Assembly: GCF_027580225.2 (NCBI RefSeq)
Contig: NC_073348.2
Location: 40,242,501 to 40,306,500, forward strand
Direction of reading: 5' to 3'
Length of the DNA stretch: 64,000 nt
Source of the DNA: Misgurnus anguillicaudatus
Lineage: Eukaryota > Chordata > Actinopteri > Cypriniformes > Cobitidae
A program made the position numbers and the translations under genes. The notes under the pieces are model-generated. The model did no database searches and was not told the DNA's origin. It saw only the letters and a list, made by a program, of their open reading frames with translations. Every line of letters starts with the position of its first letter. The stretch's first letter is position 1. This document shows positions 12,247-25,879 of the stretch, piece after piece.

Positions 12247-13657
12247 AGAATAAAACATGGACAAACTACACGGCATTAAAGCAGCATCACCGTTTGGACC
12301 CTTATAAAACCTCAAGAATAAACTGTTAATAGCTGTCAGTACATAATGGAGGTGATACTGGCTCTATTTTTGAGCCTGGCATACAGCAATTACCATCAGC
12401 CTTTCTCAGGGCGCCTAATCACTAAAAACGTAACCCGAGCACAAACCGCCTCATCCACTCATTAAGGCTGATGACTAAAGAACGAGCCGGTCCGGATAGT
12501 TAGAACAGGGTCATGGGGTGGGCGGCAGTGGTGTGCTGATATAGCAGCACCGGCTCTCTCATTATATGATTACAGTGGAGAACACAAGAGTCTGATTAGG
12601 TACCACTGGAAACTGGAAAATACTAGAGGCGAAAAAGAAAACGGGGAAAGGATTAAGTAACGCAAACTTTATCTGTTATCATTCTTTTAAGTGCTGCCAA
12701 TCTTCCTAAATGATGAAGATGAAGAAGAAGGTTAATTATTCAAAGAGATTTGATTCAATCTACAGAGTTTACACATCACTGCGCTCCTCTAACTTCAGTC
12801 TGACAGTTTTTAATTTCACACGTTTACCTCTTTAAACTAACACATTAAACTTGATACAGCATTGCATTTAAGAAATGCAACAACTCATCACATAACGCCA
12901 AGCGTGTTTAAAATGTGGGCACTGACCTTATTTAGTCAAGCACTGGGTCTTGATTGAAAATATTAAAAGTGAACAGAGAGCTCCTGTGAATTTAATTGCT
13001 GCTGGAAATCTGTTGGGAACATTTAAGTGGTGAAGTTCTAATGAGTGAAAAACTGAATTCTTACGTAAGCTCGAGATAACACAAATACAGACACCCTATT
13101 AAAGTAAACTTTAAATAAGAATGAAAAATGAACTGTCACCAACAAATCCTGTCACATGAACTGTCACACTTACACTGAATAAAGTTTCACAAACTTTGCA
13201 AATTAAAAACATATAAAAGACAACAACAGATTCAAGTTTGTTTAGGACTGCATGACACTGAAGAAAAATGCGATATGCAATAACATGCTAAACTATTCAA
13301 GGTAATAAAGTAATTTATTTGTACATTCAAATTAAATTCTAAAAAAATATATTTAAAACTAAAAATTATATCCGTTTTGCATTACTCATCCCATCTCTCA
13401 GCTATCTGAATTGACATAAAACCGTAACTTCACTTTCAATTATGTTAATATATCTTGTGGCAGTGAAGCACCGAAATAAAATTCTGGGCCAAAACAATAC
13501 CAAACAAATTCTGGATTGCACTTGGCCAAAAACTGAAAAAAAGGTATGTTTTTGTTTAATTGTATTAATTAGACTCTTTAGTTTTGTTAAACTCTGCGGA
13601 CCCTGTACCGGGTCCAAATTTACTTATCATTACTTAATATAAAATATTCCTTTAATT
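12247..13657. other. Mostly unique DNA
   Basis: No supported gene was seen. From about 13590 (GACCCTGTACCGGGTCC) an older repeat may begin and resume after the TTAA MITE at about 14040 (GGACCCAGTACC). Confidence 0.4.
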
Positions 13658-13658
13658 T

Positions 13659-14036
13659 TTAAAGGTGCAGTGTGTAAATTTAGTGGTGAGGTTGCGAATT
13701 GCAACCAATGGCTCAGTCCACTGCTCACCCCTCGCTTTCGAAACACATAGAGAAGCTACAGTAGCCACCACCGGAAAAACATGTCATCGACTGAGACAAA
13801 TAAATAAAAAAGTTTGTCTGTTAAGGGCTTCTGTAGAAACATGGCGGCACAAAATGGCAACTTCCACATAAGGGGACCCTCAGTACATGTAGATAAAAAC
13901 GTCTCATTCGAAGGTAATAAAAACATAATGGTTCACTAATAAAAGGTCTTTATACACACACTGATAATATAGTTTTGTATATTATTTTGCACTTCTGTCA
14001 AGAAATCCTTTTAAAAATTACACACTGCACCTTTAA
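13659..14036. mobile_element. TTAA-flanked MITE
   Basis: TTAA stands at both ends (13659-13662 and 14033-14036). Just inside are inverted copies of AGGTGCAGTGTGTAA. TTAA target duplication is the hallmark of piggyBac- and Kolobok-type transposons; no transposase is present. Confidence 0.85.
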
Positions 14037-14039
14037 CGG

Positions 14040-16955
14040 TCTGTCATGGACCCAGTACCACATATGAAATACTGTTTGAAATCTTAGAATCTCTACTTTC
14101 TGCAGATATGCATCACTTTGACATATATTTTACTGTAAGAAAGTGAGTAAGTTTTTTACACTTAATTTACACATTCACCCCCCCCCCCACACACACACAC
14201 ACACATTTTTTAAATATAATTTAATATTCACATATTTCATATTTCTCAAATATGACAAACATGGGCAAGTCTTATATCAAATGAAAGCTCTCATTCTCAG
14301 GAATAATGTTACATCGTTATTTTTGTTCTATTATCATCACATATCCAACAATTTTATCCTAGGTCCTATTCTAAAAATGAGTCCAATGTGTGTCACAAAC
14401 AGCAGCTTTGTATGTAACTTCAAAGGGTTTTCTGTAAAATCATATAAAGATATTGCATTTATTCCACTGTTTGTGGTTATGGGGACACTTCAAATATTTA
14501 GGCGGAAATTGACCCTCCCTTCAGTTGGAATAGAATAACTTTTTGCATGGATTATGATAGAGAAAAAATCCATTTTCCTCTGTTAGCTGACAATTGCTGG
14601 AATCAAACAAAACTGTATTCAGGTTTCGTTACCACTCAGAGCCAGAGTTATACACTTTCAAATACTGACTATTAAAAAAAAATTATTTTTTAAATGAATT
14701 TAAAAAATTCTTTTTTTATTTTTGTGTTTATTAGAGGACTGACAACACATACAACCATGTTGAGCACTTTCAACAGTGTTTTATGAAATTTCAAAGGGTT
14801 TCCATAAAATAACAAACTTTTGTATGTGCACCTCTGCATGTGGGTATGGGAAGCTTTTGAATTTGGGTAGGCCAAATCCAGGTGGAAATCCCCCCAAAAA
14901 AACTCAGAGCGTGACTAGTTAAATGAATCATGAACTTATTTGAAAGTAACATACCAAAACTGGATAATAAATCTTTATTTAGTTCTATGCAACAGAATCA
15001 AATTTAACAGCACTTTATCCAATTAATGTAAAATTCTAGAAAAACTATTAAATGTAAAACAATAATAACATAATGCAGAAACTCAGCAGTCTTGTTAGTA
15101 CTACGTTTAATTAAGATACACAATCATTTTAATGAAAACAACAGGCAAGACAGCATGGCAGTGATCCTCTGTTCTGCTTATGTCAATGAGCTTGAAATGA
15201 ACTTCAGTGACGTCATCACATTAACAACTATATTTAAAAGCCTGTTGCATTACAGAGGAGGACTTAAACTTGACTTACAAAAATGCATGAGTCAATTCGT
15301 GTGATTTCCGGTGCTAGACACAAATCAAAGGACGAGCTGTGGAGCATCACACAGAACTTGTGTCATTTTAAATATTTGCACACAGCTGTCACAATCTTGC
15401 CTTGCTGTGTAGTGCTGTGATAACGACTGCAGTGAGAAGCAGAGCGCTATTTATTAGTGGTTTATATTGATGTTTTGCTTTCAAAAGAAAGAAAGATGTC
15501 TGAAATTTCGGTGCATCTCTACCTTGCAGCCCGAATTCATTTTAAATCAGACATCACTTGTATCAGCACATGAGTCATTAGACCTCTTCAAACAATAACT
15601 CATTTACAAATCAAAACATTTAATTAGTTAATAGTATTATTTACTAATAAGCGTGTAGGAGCTGTAAGCATAATCAAATTAGCCAAAACATAATAAATCA
15701 ACACGCAGCAAATCTGTATAACTATGAGACGAAAATATGGTTTAAAACTTGGGTTGAACATGAAAATCCCCATATTTTAAAAACATGAGGCTGCTTTTGA
15801 AAAAAACTGAGTATTCTTCATAAAAACAAAAGGTTTCAACCTCTTCAACAATCAGAGACAAACAGCTGCGTCCCCTGGCCTTCAAACAACCAAACAAACT
15901 CAAGAATCAGAGATAAAAACTTCGCCAGCAGGCAAGCAACTTTTTCTACAAATATATTTAGCAACAGCAGAAGCTCCCTATATTACCCATAATGCTCTGA
16001 TACAGGCATGAAAGGATGAGAAACACAGAAGATCCTGATATAACCTTCACACCAGTCCTGACTCGTCATGTCACCGCAGGAGCCTCGAGGTTCGACCCTT
16101 ACATAAACACGAAGTTTCTTCAGGACTTCTTACACAAATACACCGAGAAATTCAAGAGCGTCTCATTTAAATTCATTGGAGTTGTTAGATTGAGCAAACT
16201 TTTGCTTGACTGATTTCATGGGAGCAGAGTTATGAATTTTCTATCTGCCATGCATTTATCTCAAAACACAAAAGTATTTTATGCTCCTGATAGAGTAAGA
16301 ATCCTCTGGTACCTTCAAGAGTCTGCAGAATACAGATTACTGTAAACTGTCTCTTATGTGTTTGTTTACCGGTAACACGTAAGCCACTAGATACGCTGAT
16401 GTTGCAAGGTTGTTGGCTGTCTATCCACATTTGAGTGACCATGGCTGTGTCTGGATTTGAATTAGGGACACACCAAATGTTTAGCACTTGAAATGATTCG
16501 TCTGAAAGTAATAAGGAAATGCATCTTTCTCTGACACCTTTAAATGCTTCAACACCACCGATATGTTTGCTGCTTTTATAAAGTGTGCGTGCTTCTCACA
16601 TTATGCTGGTCGCTGTTTGATCATGTCATCATAAACTTTATTGTTCTGTAAAATGTATTGTGTCTTTTCACTTGATGAACACTAATAAATGCTTTGCTAT
16701 TTGTTTTATATATTGTTTTTACATTTTATTGCATTTGGAGACCGATTCAGCTAAAATAAAATGAAAACAGTACAATAGGGGGTTAAGCCATGAAGGGTTG
16801 GGTCCATATCGCTGCAAAAACAGTTAATTACATTAAATGAATTAAATGTTTTGTTCGTTTTTTCTTTTATGTCAGTAAATTTCAGAACACTCCATGTGAG
16901 GAAGAACAAGTTCTGTTAGTTAAGTATAAATCTTTGACGTGTCTTTTGCATTTTG
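14040..16955. other. Intergenic DNA with a C/CA tract and repeat fragments
   Basis: 14169-14204 is a poly-C then CA microsatellite. 14205-14890 resembles a fish dispersed repeat (AACATGGGCAAGTCTTATAT and related lines), but I could not bound it. At 15505-15521 TTTCGGTGCATCTCTA looks like one terminus of the hAT family seen intact at 39645. The rest is AT-rich and unassigned. Confidence 0.4.
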
Positions 16956-18328
16956 TTAAAGAGCCACACAGGTCCAAAATCTAAACTGACCTGTATTGCA
17001 GTGTGTCATGTAGCTGTCCATCAAAGTAAACAATGTGCAAAGTAGTTAAACCAAAAAGTGCACGATTAATAAAATGATTGGCTTCTAAAGTATGGTTGGA
17101 AAGATATGGATTGAATCTCCTGCCTGACTTTATCCACGTAATACCAACACTTTGCATAATAATCTCCGTCTACAGCCTTGCCCACGGGAGAAATGAAAAC
17201 GCTGACCTGCCCACAGCTAGTTAGTGTGTAAACGTCATATCACGCTGTTTTCAGTTTGTGTTGTTTTACTACCAAAGGATGAAGATATATGAAGTATCTG
17301 TAGTTAAAATTACTTTATCAAGGAGGGATATACTAGACGTTTGGCAATGAAAGACGGTTCAGTACCCACTTTATTTGGAACAACATGCGTCTCCTAACCA
17401 CAACCTGTAAGTATGATTATAGCTAAATACTTGCTTAAATGAGTGTAAAATGTTAGTTTCTATCGTCGTTTTTATTGTTTGGATTAATGATGAATAATGT
17501 CGTCGTTTAAACTCTTAATATAACGTTACTGTCAGAGAGTCACGTTAGCAAGCGGCTACCGCATACTCACGGTTTTGCTACGACCCGGTTAGCTTACATA
17601 AATGCTTAAATGAGTGTAAAATGTTAGTTTCTATCGTCGTTTATACTGCTTGGATTAATGATGAATGATGTCGTTGTTTAAACTCTATATACTGTCGGAG
17701 TCATGATAGCAAGCGGCTTATGCTGCATTTACGGTTTTGTAAGCTAACGGGTCATAGCAAAACCGTAAATGCAGCATAAGCCGCTTGCTATCATGACTCT
17801 GACGGTATATAGAGTTTAAACAACGACATCATTCATCATTAATCCAAGCAGTATAAACGACGATAGAAACTAACATTTTACACTCATTTAAGCATTTATG
17901 TTAGCTAACGGGTCATAGCATAAATGCTTAAATGAGTGTAAAATGTTCGTTTCTATCGTCGTTTTTATTGCTTGGATTAATGATGAATGATATGTAATGT
18001 ATTGATGTCAAAATGTCTTCTCAGTAAATCATATTAGCTCTAGGTCAATACATGTTGCACCATTGTTGGTCTGTGCCACTGATCTGTGGTCTGTGCGGAG
18101 ACTCTGTCAGTTGACCAATCAGAGCAGAGTAGGCTACTGAAAGGTGGGATTTAGGCAGACTGAGTCGTTGAACGGCTTCACACAAATCGTTTAGGGATCT
18201 CTGAGAAATGGGATATATTTTTTATGAAAATTACAGTGTTTTTTAACCTTGCATGCATTTAAACCTGTTGTCCGGGACTTATAAACAGTGATAGGATGCA
18301 TAACATTGGCATCTTACTGGCTCTTTAA
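16956..18328. mobile_element. TTAA-flanked DNA element carrying an internal hairpin
   Basis: TTAA occurs at 16956-16959 and 18325-18328, with inverted tips (AGAGCCACACAGG and its counterpart AGAGCCAGTAAG). The interior includes an array of four copies of a unit of about 150 bp in mixed orientation. No transposase frame is visible. Confidence 0.75.
17434..17995. repeat. Alternating-orientation repeat array with 142-bp hairpin
   Basis: A unit containing TGAGTGTAAAATGTTAGTTT, then CTATCGTCGTTT, occurs at about 17434-17570 (plus), 17597-17738 (plus), 17759-17900 (minus) and from 17921 (plus, partial). The two central copies are a perfect-length inverted pair of 142 bp with two mismatches by my reading, around a 20-bp loop. 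The spacer GCTAACGGGTCATAGCA also appears in alternating orientation. Confidence 0.9.
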
Positions 18329-18344
18329 AGTATTTAAAATTATT

Positions 18345-18708
18345 TGACATAGTACTAACACTTAATGACATTTTAATGACAATTTCAATTTGTACCACTG
18401 TAGTTGAGGTCAAGAAAAATATTTATGATTTGACAGAGTATTAACACATAATGACATTTAAATGACAGTTTAATGTAATGTTAACCCATAAGCTAGGTAG
18501 TTTCTTAAGTTTGATAATTATTCTGCTATGTCATGTTTATGACGGATTTACGACAAGGCATGATGTATTGGTTTAAAAATAACATAATTGAAGAAATGAC
18601 ACTTAATGACAGTTGTCATAAACGTGCATAATACCTCCTTAATGTTCATGGCACGTGTCGTGTCGTCATGATTATAAAGGTGTCGTGTCAGTCAAGTAAA
18701 GTGTTACC
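18345..18708 (-). repeat. Dispersed repeat with GGTAACACTTTACTTGA end
   Basis: Read on the minus strand, it starts GGTAACACTTTACTTGACTG and carries repeated CATGACGACACG and GTCATTAAGTGTCATT motifs, as in a common fish repeat. Its far end is not defined. Confidence 0.55.
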
Positions 18709-20220
18709 AAATATTTATTTTCAAACACTCAGGATTTAGTTGAGGATTATGAGATCATTTCAAGCTACATGAATACAGTCCAGCCATACAGAATGTACAT
18801 TATGTAAACAATACACTCCATAGTAATGAACAGATGTGCCTGTGTTCGTGTCGTCTAATTACTTGCATTATGCAACATAAATTATTCTTCGTAAGCCCCT
18901 CTGGATAGCAGCATGTGTTATGAATAAGATTATTTCAGCCAAACAATTATGACCACTCCATTCCATCAGGAGGTAAACACGCTGTCAGCCCAATAAATCT
19001 GCTTAGAGATTATAATCAAAGTTGATTAAAACTTTAGCCCCTAAAGATATCCATTAATAAACTGTGTGTGGATAGAAGGATGATAGAAGATAGTAATACA
19101 TTATCTCAATAATAAGTGCCTTAGTGTCTATACCACAGCACAGGGATATGGTAAATATTCAGTACCTTGACCGGACCCCTATTTAGACACCACAAAGTCC
19201 AACAGTTAAGAAATAAAGCAAGAAATGTACTCTTTAACTCACATGATTCATCTGAATAGTTCTCTCTATTAGCGCCATTATTATTTTAATCTGAAATATT
19301 AGACTATCATCTCAGATTTTGTCGTTTCACACTGACCATTATTCTGCATTGTTCAGTTCTCGAGTTGCTTTTACAAATTGTTTAGTGTTATCGGGTTCAG
19401 TATTAACAGCAGATAGGATGTGTAATATAATGTAGGGTAGAAGCTCCATAACACCTTCTCTGATTTTACCAGAAGGTTGAGAAAATAATGAGAGAGAGAG
19501 ATAAGATCTGCTTTTCTCCTCTTCCACAAAGTGTCCCTGGAGAACGAGCTATAAGGAGCAAATGTTTAATCTGTACGCATTGCTACACCTCTTAGTATTT
19601 GGCAGTCTGCCGGTCAGCCCTCATCACGTTACAGAACGCGTGACCTTTTCCTCTTTCTGCTCGAACGGTCACGAGATACTTTAGGAAATGGTGCTTTAGT
19701 AAACCACAGTCCAAGAGTACCATGTCATTTAAAAAGCTTTCTGTTGTCCACCTGATATCTGTTAAGTGGGATAGATTTAATCTGTACCTTTGAACTGAAA
19801 TTGTGCCCCAATTACCTGAACTCGCAGGAAGACGAAACGATTATCAATCGAGCGAAACTGCAACAGCAAAGAAAAGACGATGAAGATATTCGAGAGGTTA
19901 TTACGTCACGACACATGAGTCGGAAACCTTGCAGTCTACTAACAGATCATAACAGAAAATATTCATGTTAATAATTTTGTACATAGTTTTTTTACAGCAT
20001 CCCATAGAACCATTTTAGTTTCTTAAAGGAACCATTCAGTCGGAGGTACCTTTTTCGTTACCAGTTCTAAACTTTTTGTGAAACAAATGTTAAAGGTTCT
20101 TTATGGAACCATTCAACCAAAAATAGTTCTTCTATGTCAGGCGGCCGAAAGCACCCCTCTCATCATCTTTATTCAGATCTTTGCATATTTGTCTGATTTA
20201 AAATCAGCGTGGTTACTTTT
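18709..20220. other. Unique DNA
   Basis: No supported gene was seen. Confidence 0.45.
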
Positions 20221-20608
20221 AAGCCGCCTTTCCACTGTACATGACAACTGATGGTAGATAAACTGGAAGGAGAGTCAGAAAGGGGCTTTGTGAGGTACCA
20301 ACCATCTGCAGGTGCATACTTTTTGAATCCAATGAGCTTGAGCTTAGGATGGGAAAAAAAAAACATTTAAAAAAATTATTAATGCTTTGTTTAACTTTAT
20401 CAGTAACACTTTAATTCTTTTAAAACGATTATCAAGTTAATATATTTATTAACTATAAATATATTCGTAGATTAAAGAATCTTTCATTATGAGCTTCTCT
20501 CCCATGTTGACACGGATCTACGATTAAACTGAAATTTAATTACGACAGCCACTAGGGGGCGAACTCTAACAGTCGTGTCCGAATGTAGTGTACGATGGAA
20601 AAACGGTT
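20221..20608. mobile_element. Short non-autonomous element
   Basis: The ends are inverted: GCCGCCTTTCCACTGTAC at the left, and AACCGTTTTTCCATCGTAC read from the right. Parts recur at 9560-9610 and 12120-12246, so this copy joins both halves of the family. Confidence 0.65.
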
Positions 20609-20991
20609 TAGCCTATATATCTTTAAAATATTTAAAAAAGTAATCACAAAGTGCAATTTTACTCATTAGAAGAAGACTGACTATATGTTGTAAATAGTTT
20701 CACAATTTATGAAAGTTTAACCATTATAAACAAAAGCAGTTTGTTTAAGAGCTCTGCATTACACTTAGTGCTATACAAAAATACATGTGTTGATTATTTA
20801 CACTTGCACTTTTTTTGCAATGTTCATAGTTATTATATTACTATAAACATTTGGCTCTTGCAATGTTAAACTACTAAATTGTTAAACGAAATTGTTTTTA
20901 AAATATTAAAAAGGCAAAATACTGGATACAAGATGTGTTCATCTTTTTTGAAAATGCATGTTTTTTTTTATATATGACCTATAACAAAAAG

Positions 20992-21034
<43 letters not shown>

Positions 21035-22194
21035 TGGTACTGCAATCACACAACTGGTGGCCAATACACAACATGACAACATAAACATCAGTTGAAGGCT
21101 GCAACTCCACCTTTTTAATGACAATATCCTGGCCATACCACTGTATTTGAAATAAAAATGATTTCTTAATGTCTAGTGACATATCAGGGCCATTTTATGA
21201 TTAATTGATATAAATTTCTTACATACTGTTCCTTTAAACCCTTGATCCATGACATTTTGAAGCACTTTTATTTTTAAAACTATAAAAAAACACCCACTTT
21301 TCCCCCTAAATGAGATTTATACTAGAATTCACACAGCGTCAGCCCTTTAGATCACAGGTCTCCAACCACCGGGTCATGACCCAGTACCAGGTCGGGGACA
21401 AGTTGCCAACAGGTCGCAAGAACGTCCTGGAAAATGTGTATAATAGCTTCGTAATAGATGTTTTTTGGTGTTTTGCCCTTTAAGAGCCAACTTCAGATGA
21501 CCTTGATCGTTTCCACTTTTGTACCGGCCCACGCAATTTCACGAGGTATCTAGAAAGATATCAGACAGTGCATACTGTATACAGTGAAAAATCTCATTTT
21601 TGGTCTGGTTTTAGATTCATAGCAATCGTATAATAATCACTGGATGCATTTCAAAAGGCCAATGGGTCAAAGTTGATTAAGTGTGGTCACAAGTGTCATT
21701 TACTTCTCTTGTCCCTGAAGACTTGAAGAACATTTAATGCTCATTTGCGAATATAAAGCATTTCTATGGTTGTATTGATACGCTTATCGTGCAGAGGTAA
21801 TTTTATATTAGGCCGTCCCTGAAGCCTCAGCTTTCAAACAATCAAACCAGCTTTTAGCTCCAAATCAATATGGATGCAATGCTAAAACCTAATGACAGAA
21901 ATTATTTTCACAATTGAAATCTGTGTAGTAGGCCATAATAAAATAGCATCACTTAACTCCTAAACGTCTGTAAATGTTTTGAAGAGGAAGTTTACATGGA
22001 GAAAGATTATCATTAGCGTTTAAAAATTTGCACAAAACTTTAGTATTATTTTCTAAATGTTGACAAAAAACAATTGTGAATTGACAACGTTTTCAATAAC
22101 TGATGTAATGCGACTAAAACTTCATTTAAAAAAAACATGGTGACATGTGACTTTACCTGGTCGACTTCATACGCCATTGTACATATTGAGATTT
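20609..22194. other. AT-rich DNA with a TA microsatellite
   Basis: 20993-21031 is a (TA)n tract. 21350-21460 (GGTCTCCAACCACCGGGTC) resembles a hAT-type terminus. Nothing coding was seen. Confidence 0.45.
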
Positions 22195-22680
22195 TTCAAG
22201 ACTGACAACTTTCCATGGGAATTAACAGGAATATATGGAAATTAATGGAAATTTAAAACAGAGTTGCCTATATAAAGTGAATTTAAATGTAGGTAAGAAT
22301 ATAAATGCAGAAGATTTAAAGCAGTTTCAGTATTCTTTGAATAATACAAAGTTTAAAAAAAGAGATATTAAAACAAAAGAACAATTTATTTAAAATAAAA
22401 ACTTTAACAATACACACTACCATTCAAAAGTTTGGGGTAATTTTTTAATTTTTTTTTATTTAATTGCCATTTTTTTAAATTTGTAATTTGTAATGACCAA
22501 GCAAAATGTTTATTTATGTTTGTATATGATATAGTTTGTATAAATTTCCAAATAATTCCGCTTAATTTCCATAAATTCCTGTTAAGTTTCCAATTTGAAA
22601 TATTTCTGAAATTCCCCAGATTAAGTTCCCATGGAAAGTTTCTGGAAACTTTACGCCCCTCTGAAAGCAACGCTATAGCG
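22195..22680. repeat. GGAAACTTTCC repeat with an inserted second repeat
   Basis: Both outer parts carry the TTCCATGGGAATTAACAGG and CCCATGGAAAGTTTCTGG signature of the family. The middle (from about 22405) has ACCATTCAAAAGTTTGGGG, the start of another fish repeat. The same arrangement is seen at 28925-29390. Confidence 0.6.
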
Positions 22681-24183
22681 GATGACATCAAAATGCCGCA
22701 AGAGGCATACATAGCAGTTGATGTAAACTGTAGCACTGCATTTTGATGTTATGCACTTGTCGGTCCTTGTGACACACCTATGGTCTTGTCCTCCAACCAA
22801 ACATACCACGCCATATTTAAAGAATGATCATGTGACTTTTAAGCACATCAGGTGACATAAAAATATTTCTATTGAAGTTTTTGCAATATATTCCTTTTTC
22901 AAATTGCCTGACAAACCACATTTCCAGAGCATAAAATCTTGTTTGCAATAAATGGGAGTTTGTGCGAAACTGCAGTGTTTCTATTGGGCACATTTTCAAT
23001 TCACTATTTTAATTTGCCTAATTTGAAGGCTGATGAAATGCAGCTTGTGATTAATATGCTGGGTTTTATAGGGACGCAGGTGTGTGTACAACATTTGTCC
23101 CCGTTCTTTGGTCAGACACAGCACCAGAATTCATGGAGAGGAATGGAGATAATTACTTGGATAAATTGGGACAGCACTTCATCAATTTAAAGATATCAAA
23201 GAGCAGATGTATTCAGCATGAGGCTAAAGCAACGCTCGCTCCATCGGCCAGTCGTAGTCTAATAAGAACGTGCATACATTTACACAAATCCTGAGGCCTT
23301 TTCTAATTAGTTGATTCCTGCTGAATGATATTTGCAATAACTTAATTGTTTAATTTCATTAACATTTCATAGAGTAATATTGAGACATACACGTACAGTA
23401 TGTATTAAACTGTTTGCACGTCTAATTTACAGGAACTCCGAAAGTACAAATTGATTGAATTGCAAATTCCTGCTCATGACATTTACCTCTGTGAAGGTTA
23501 TGAGGATAATAACCTCCTCCAGATCCACAGAGTTTTCAGTCATTTATAAAGACCTCAGCCATCATTCTGTAAGACTTCTGCTAAAGAGTAAAGCTCTGAA
23601 ACCTGGACCTGCATTTGAAGTTTGTTTTCATGTCTTCAGAGACGCTGATCTTACGCCACTGAACTCTGGCCTGATGTCTTCAAAGACAACTCTTGATCTT
23701 CTGAGAGGACAGACTGTCAGGAGACGGCAGTCAGACGGTGTCCTGAGATGGATAAAGAAACAAGATTACTCTTGAACACAAACTTTTACTTCATGAAAGG
23801 TTTCCTTAAATGAATTTGACTTTTACATGTGTGATAGTCGTTGCTTGATTATATCTGGATTTTCATACATTGTACTCTTTCAATATAAACACTGACCGCC
23901 TGTTTTGTCAGAAGCTTTGTGGCAGATTTTTTCTAGTATTTTTCTTCATTAAAAATTGTTACGCGTCAGTCAGGCTATGACCCAAACCATCAGCTTTGAG
24001 ATGAATCAGACTTAGAGGTTGGCAGAAAATGATTTAAATATTAAACTTGCAATAGCAATGAACTGCTTTCGCCATGAAAAGCTGAGTAACTTATTTTTAA
24101 TTTATTCTTAACTTACTTCAATTCTTAAATATTGAAGTGTTGTAAATAAAGCACAGCTCATGGTACGCCTTTCTTCTAAAACC
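22681..24183. other. Unique DNA
   Basis: No firm feature. An open frame of about 106 codons at 23455-23775 has no splice or family support. Confidence 0.4.
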
Positions 24184-24194
24184 TTAAAGAGCAC

Positions 24195-25436
24195 TAGAGC
24201 CCGACCGATTTATCGTTTTGCCGATTTTATCGGCCGATATGAGCATGTCGCAGATATATCTGTATCGGCGTATAAGCCGCAGATATGCGCCGATATGAAC
24301 GTTTGTTACAGAACACATTAAATGCATTTGAAAGATGTAAGTACTTGTTTGTCCAGCAGAGTGCGCCATACTGGTTGCTAATGGTGACCCAGATCACTCA
24401 CTGTAGTGACACCAGCCAATCCCCCACCCCCTTCACTTCAGTCAGGCTCTCAGTTCAGGTGGCTGCAGTCACGCAGTGTCTTCTTCACAACATTTTTACA
24501 CCTGGTATTAAGACGCGCTTTGGTCGATTGGATTATAAATGGACAAGAGAGACGCATTCCCGTTTACATTTGGTGTTTTTAATCCGTCTCTTTGTCGACT
24601 TGCGAGTTAAAACGCAAGCGGGAGAAATGACGCGAGACGGAGAAATGACACGTTTAAACTACGCGCAGCCGTGCACTTATATAACACTATATGAGATTAC
24701 TGCTGCTTGTGTTGCTAGTTAACGTGCTCATTTCAGAGCAATTGATTCAATAAGCTCGCGCAACTCGAGGCGGAGCGAAGATGCTTTAGTTTTATAAAAG
24801 TCTAAAGTTTGCACGGAACCCTGGGTTTGTGTTATAAAAACGTTGTGCACAACATTAAACATAGCGTACATTAGTATGTGCTCCTTCAAGCATTGTCTTC
24901 GTAACTGTGAGTGGCTAACGTTAACTAATTTGTGAAGTACACAACTTACTGTAAAGCTAATAATCAATGACTTCATAAGTTTCTCTTTATAACGTTATTC
25001 TTGTCAAAACTGCAAATGATGCAAGTTTTATGTATTTTGTTCTCTTTGTGTTTTAAAGTTATTTATAATAAGTCAAGTTTACTGTTTAGTGCACTGATAT
25101 CCAACTAATTTTGGATAATAAAGTTTATTGTTAACTTCTTGCCTATAGTACATATCTTTATCACATCAATATAAGTGTTGGATCACCACATTTGTAAGTG
25201 ATCACCACATATGTGAGTGATCATTGCATTGCATTGTATTTATTCATATACAGTATATTATGATAAAGTATATAGTGTATTCTATTTACAGTACTGTAGT
25301 ATAATATACTGTAGTATATACTGAACTATAATATACACATAAAGAATATCGGCCGATATATCGTTATCGGTCTTTTTTTACTCCCTAATATCTGTATCGG
25401 CATCGGCCCGAAAAAACGCATATCGGTCGGGCTCTA
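24195..25436. mobile_element. Non-autonomous hAT element with exact target duplication
   Basis: The terminal inverted repeats are TAGAGCCCGACCGAT and ATCGGTCGGGCTCTA, followed inward by repeated ATCGGCCGATAT motifs. An exact 8-bp duplication AAGAGCAC flanks both sides (24187-24194 and 25437-25444). Short open frames inside are not transposase-like. Confidence 0.93.
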
Positions 25437-25879
25437 AAGAGCACCTATGGTCCGATTCACAATTTTACATTTCCTTTGGTGTGTGAGTGTGTATTAGTTC
25501 ATGTTAACGATATGCAAAAACGATGACGCAAATTATCGTCTCCAACATAAATCTCTTTCCTGGACTACAACAAACACACAGATTGTAGGCAACAGTTTAC
25601 TTCCTGGGGTTGGTGATGTAGTAAAGAACGACATTATCAAAACTCCTCCTGCTTCAGACTCAGCCTGTAAGTTAATTCCTGTTAGCATTGCATTGTGAGC
25701 GAATCTTTCAAACATGATAAGGAGCGTCACATTTCCGGCTGACATCTGAGGTATGCATTCACATAACACGTCTGGGTAATATACTAATGCTGCAATAGTT
25801 AACCTGTCTGGAACCGAGCAGATATTAAAACACAATACTGTATGACACTTGCATTAAATGCGAACCGCCCCTCCGCTAA

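Noticed and set aside
14143..14538. 131-codon plus-strand open frame
   Set aside because: It starts in a poly-C/CA tract and runs through a dispersed repeat; no coding evidence.
17434..17995. CRISPR-like array
   Set aside because: Units are about 150 bp in both orientations with no uniform spacers, and the DNA is vertebrate.
22404..22736. 110-codon minus-strand open frame
   Set aside because: It overlaps the GGAAACTTTCC repeat; the Asn/Leu/Trp-rich translation reflects the AATTCC repeats.
23455..23775. 106-codon open frame as a gene
   Set aside because: No acceptor, donor or motif supports it, and the composition is not distinctive.
24285..24722. 145-codon plus-strand open frame
   Set aside because: It lies inside the hAT element at 24195-25436 and shows no BED finger or hAT dimerisation motif.
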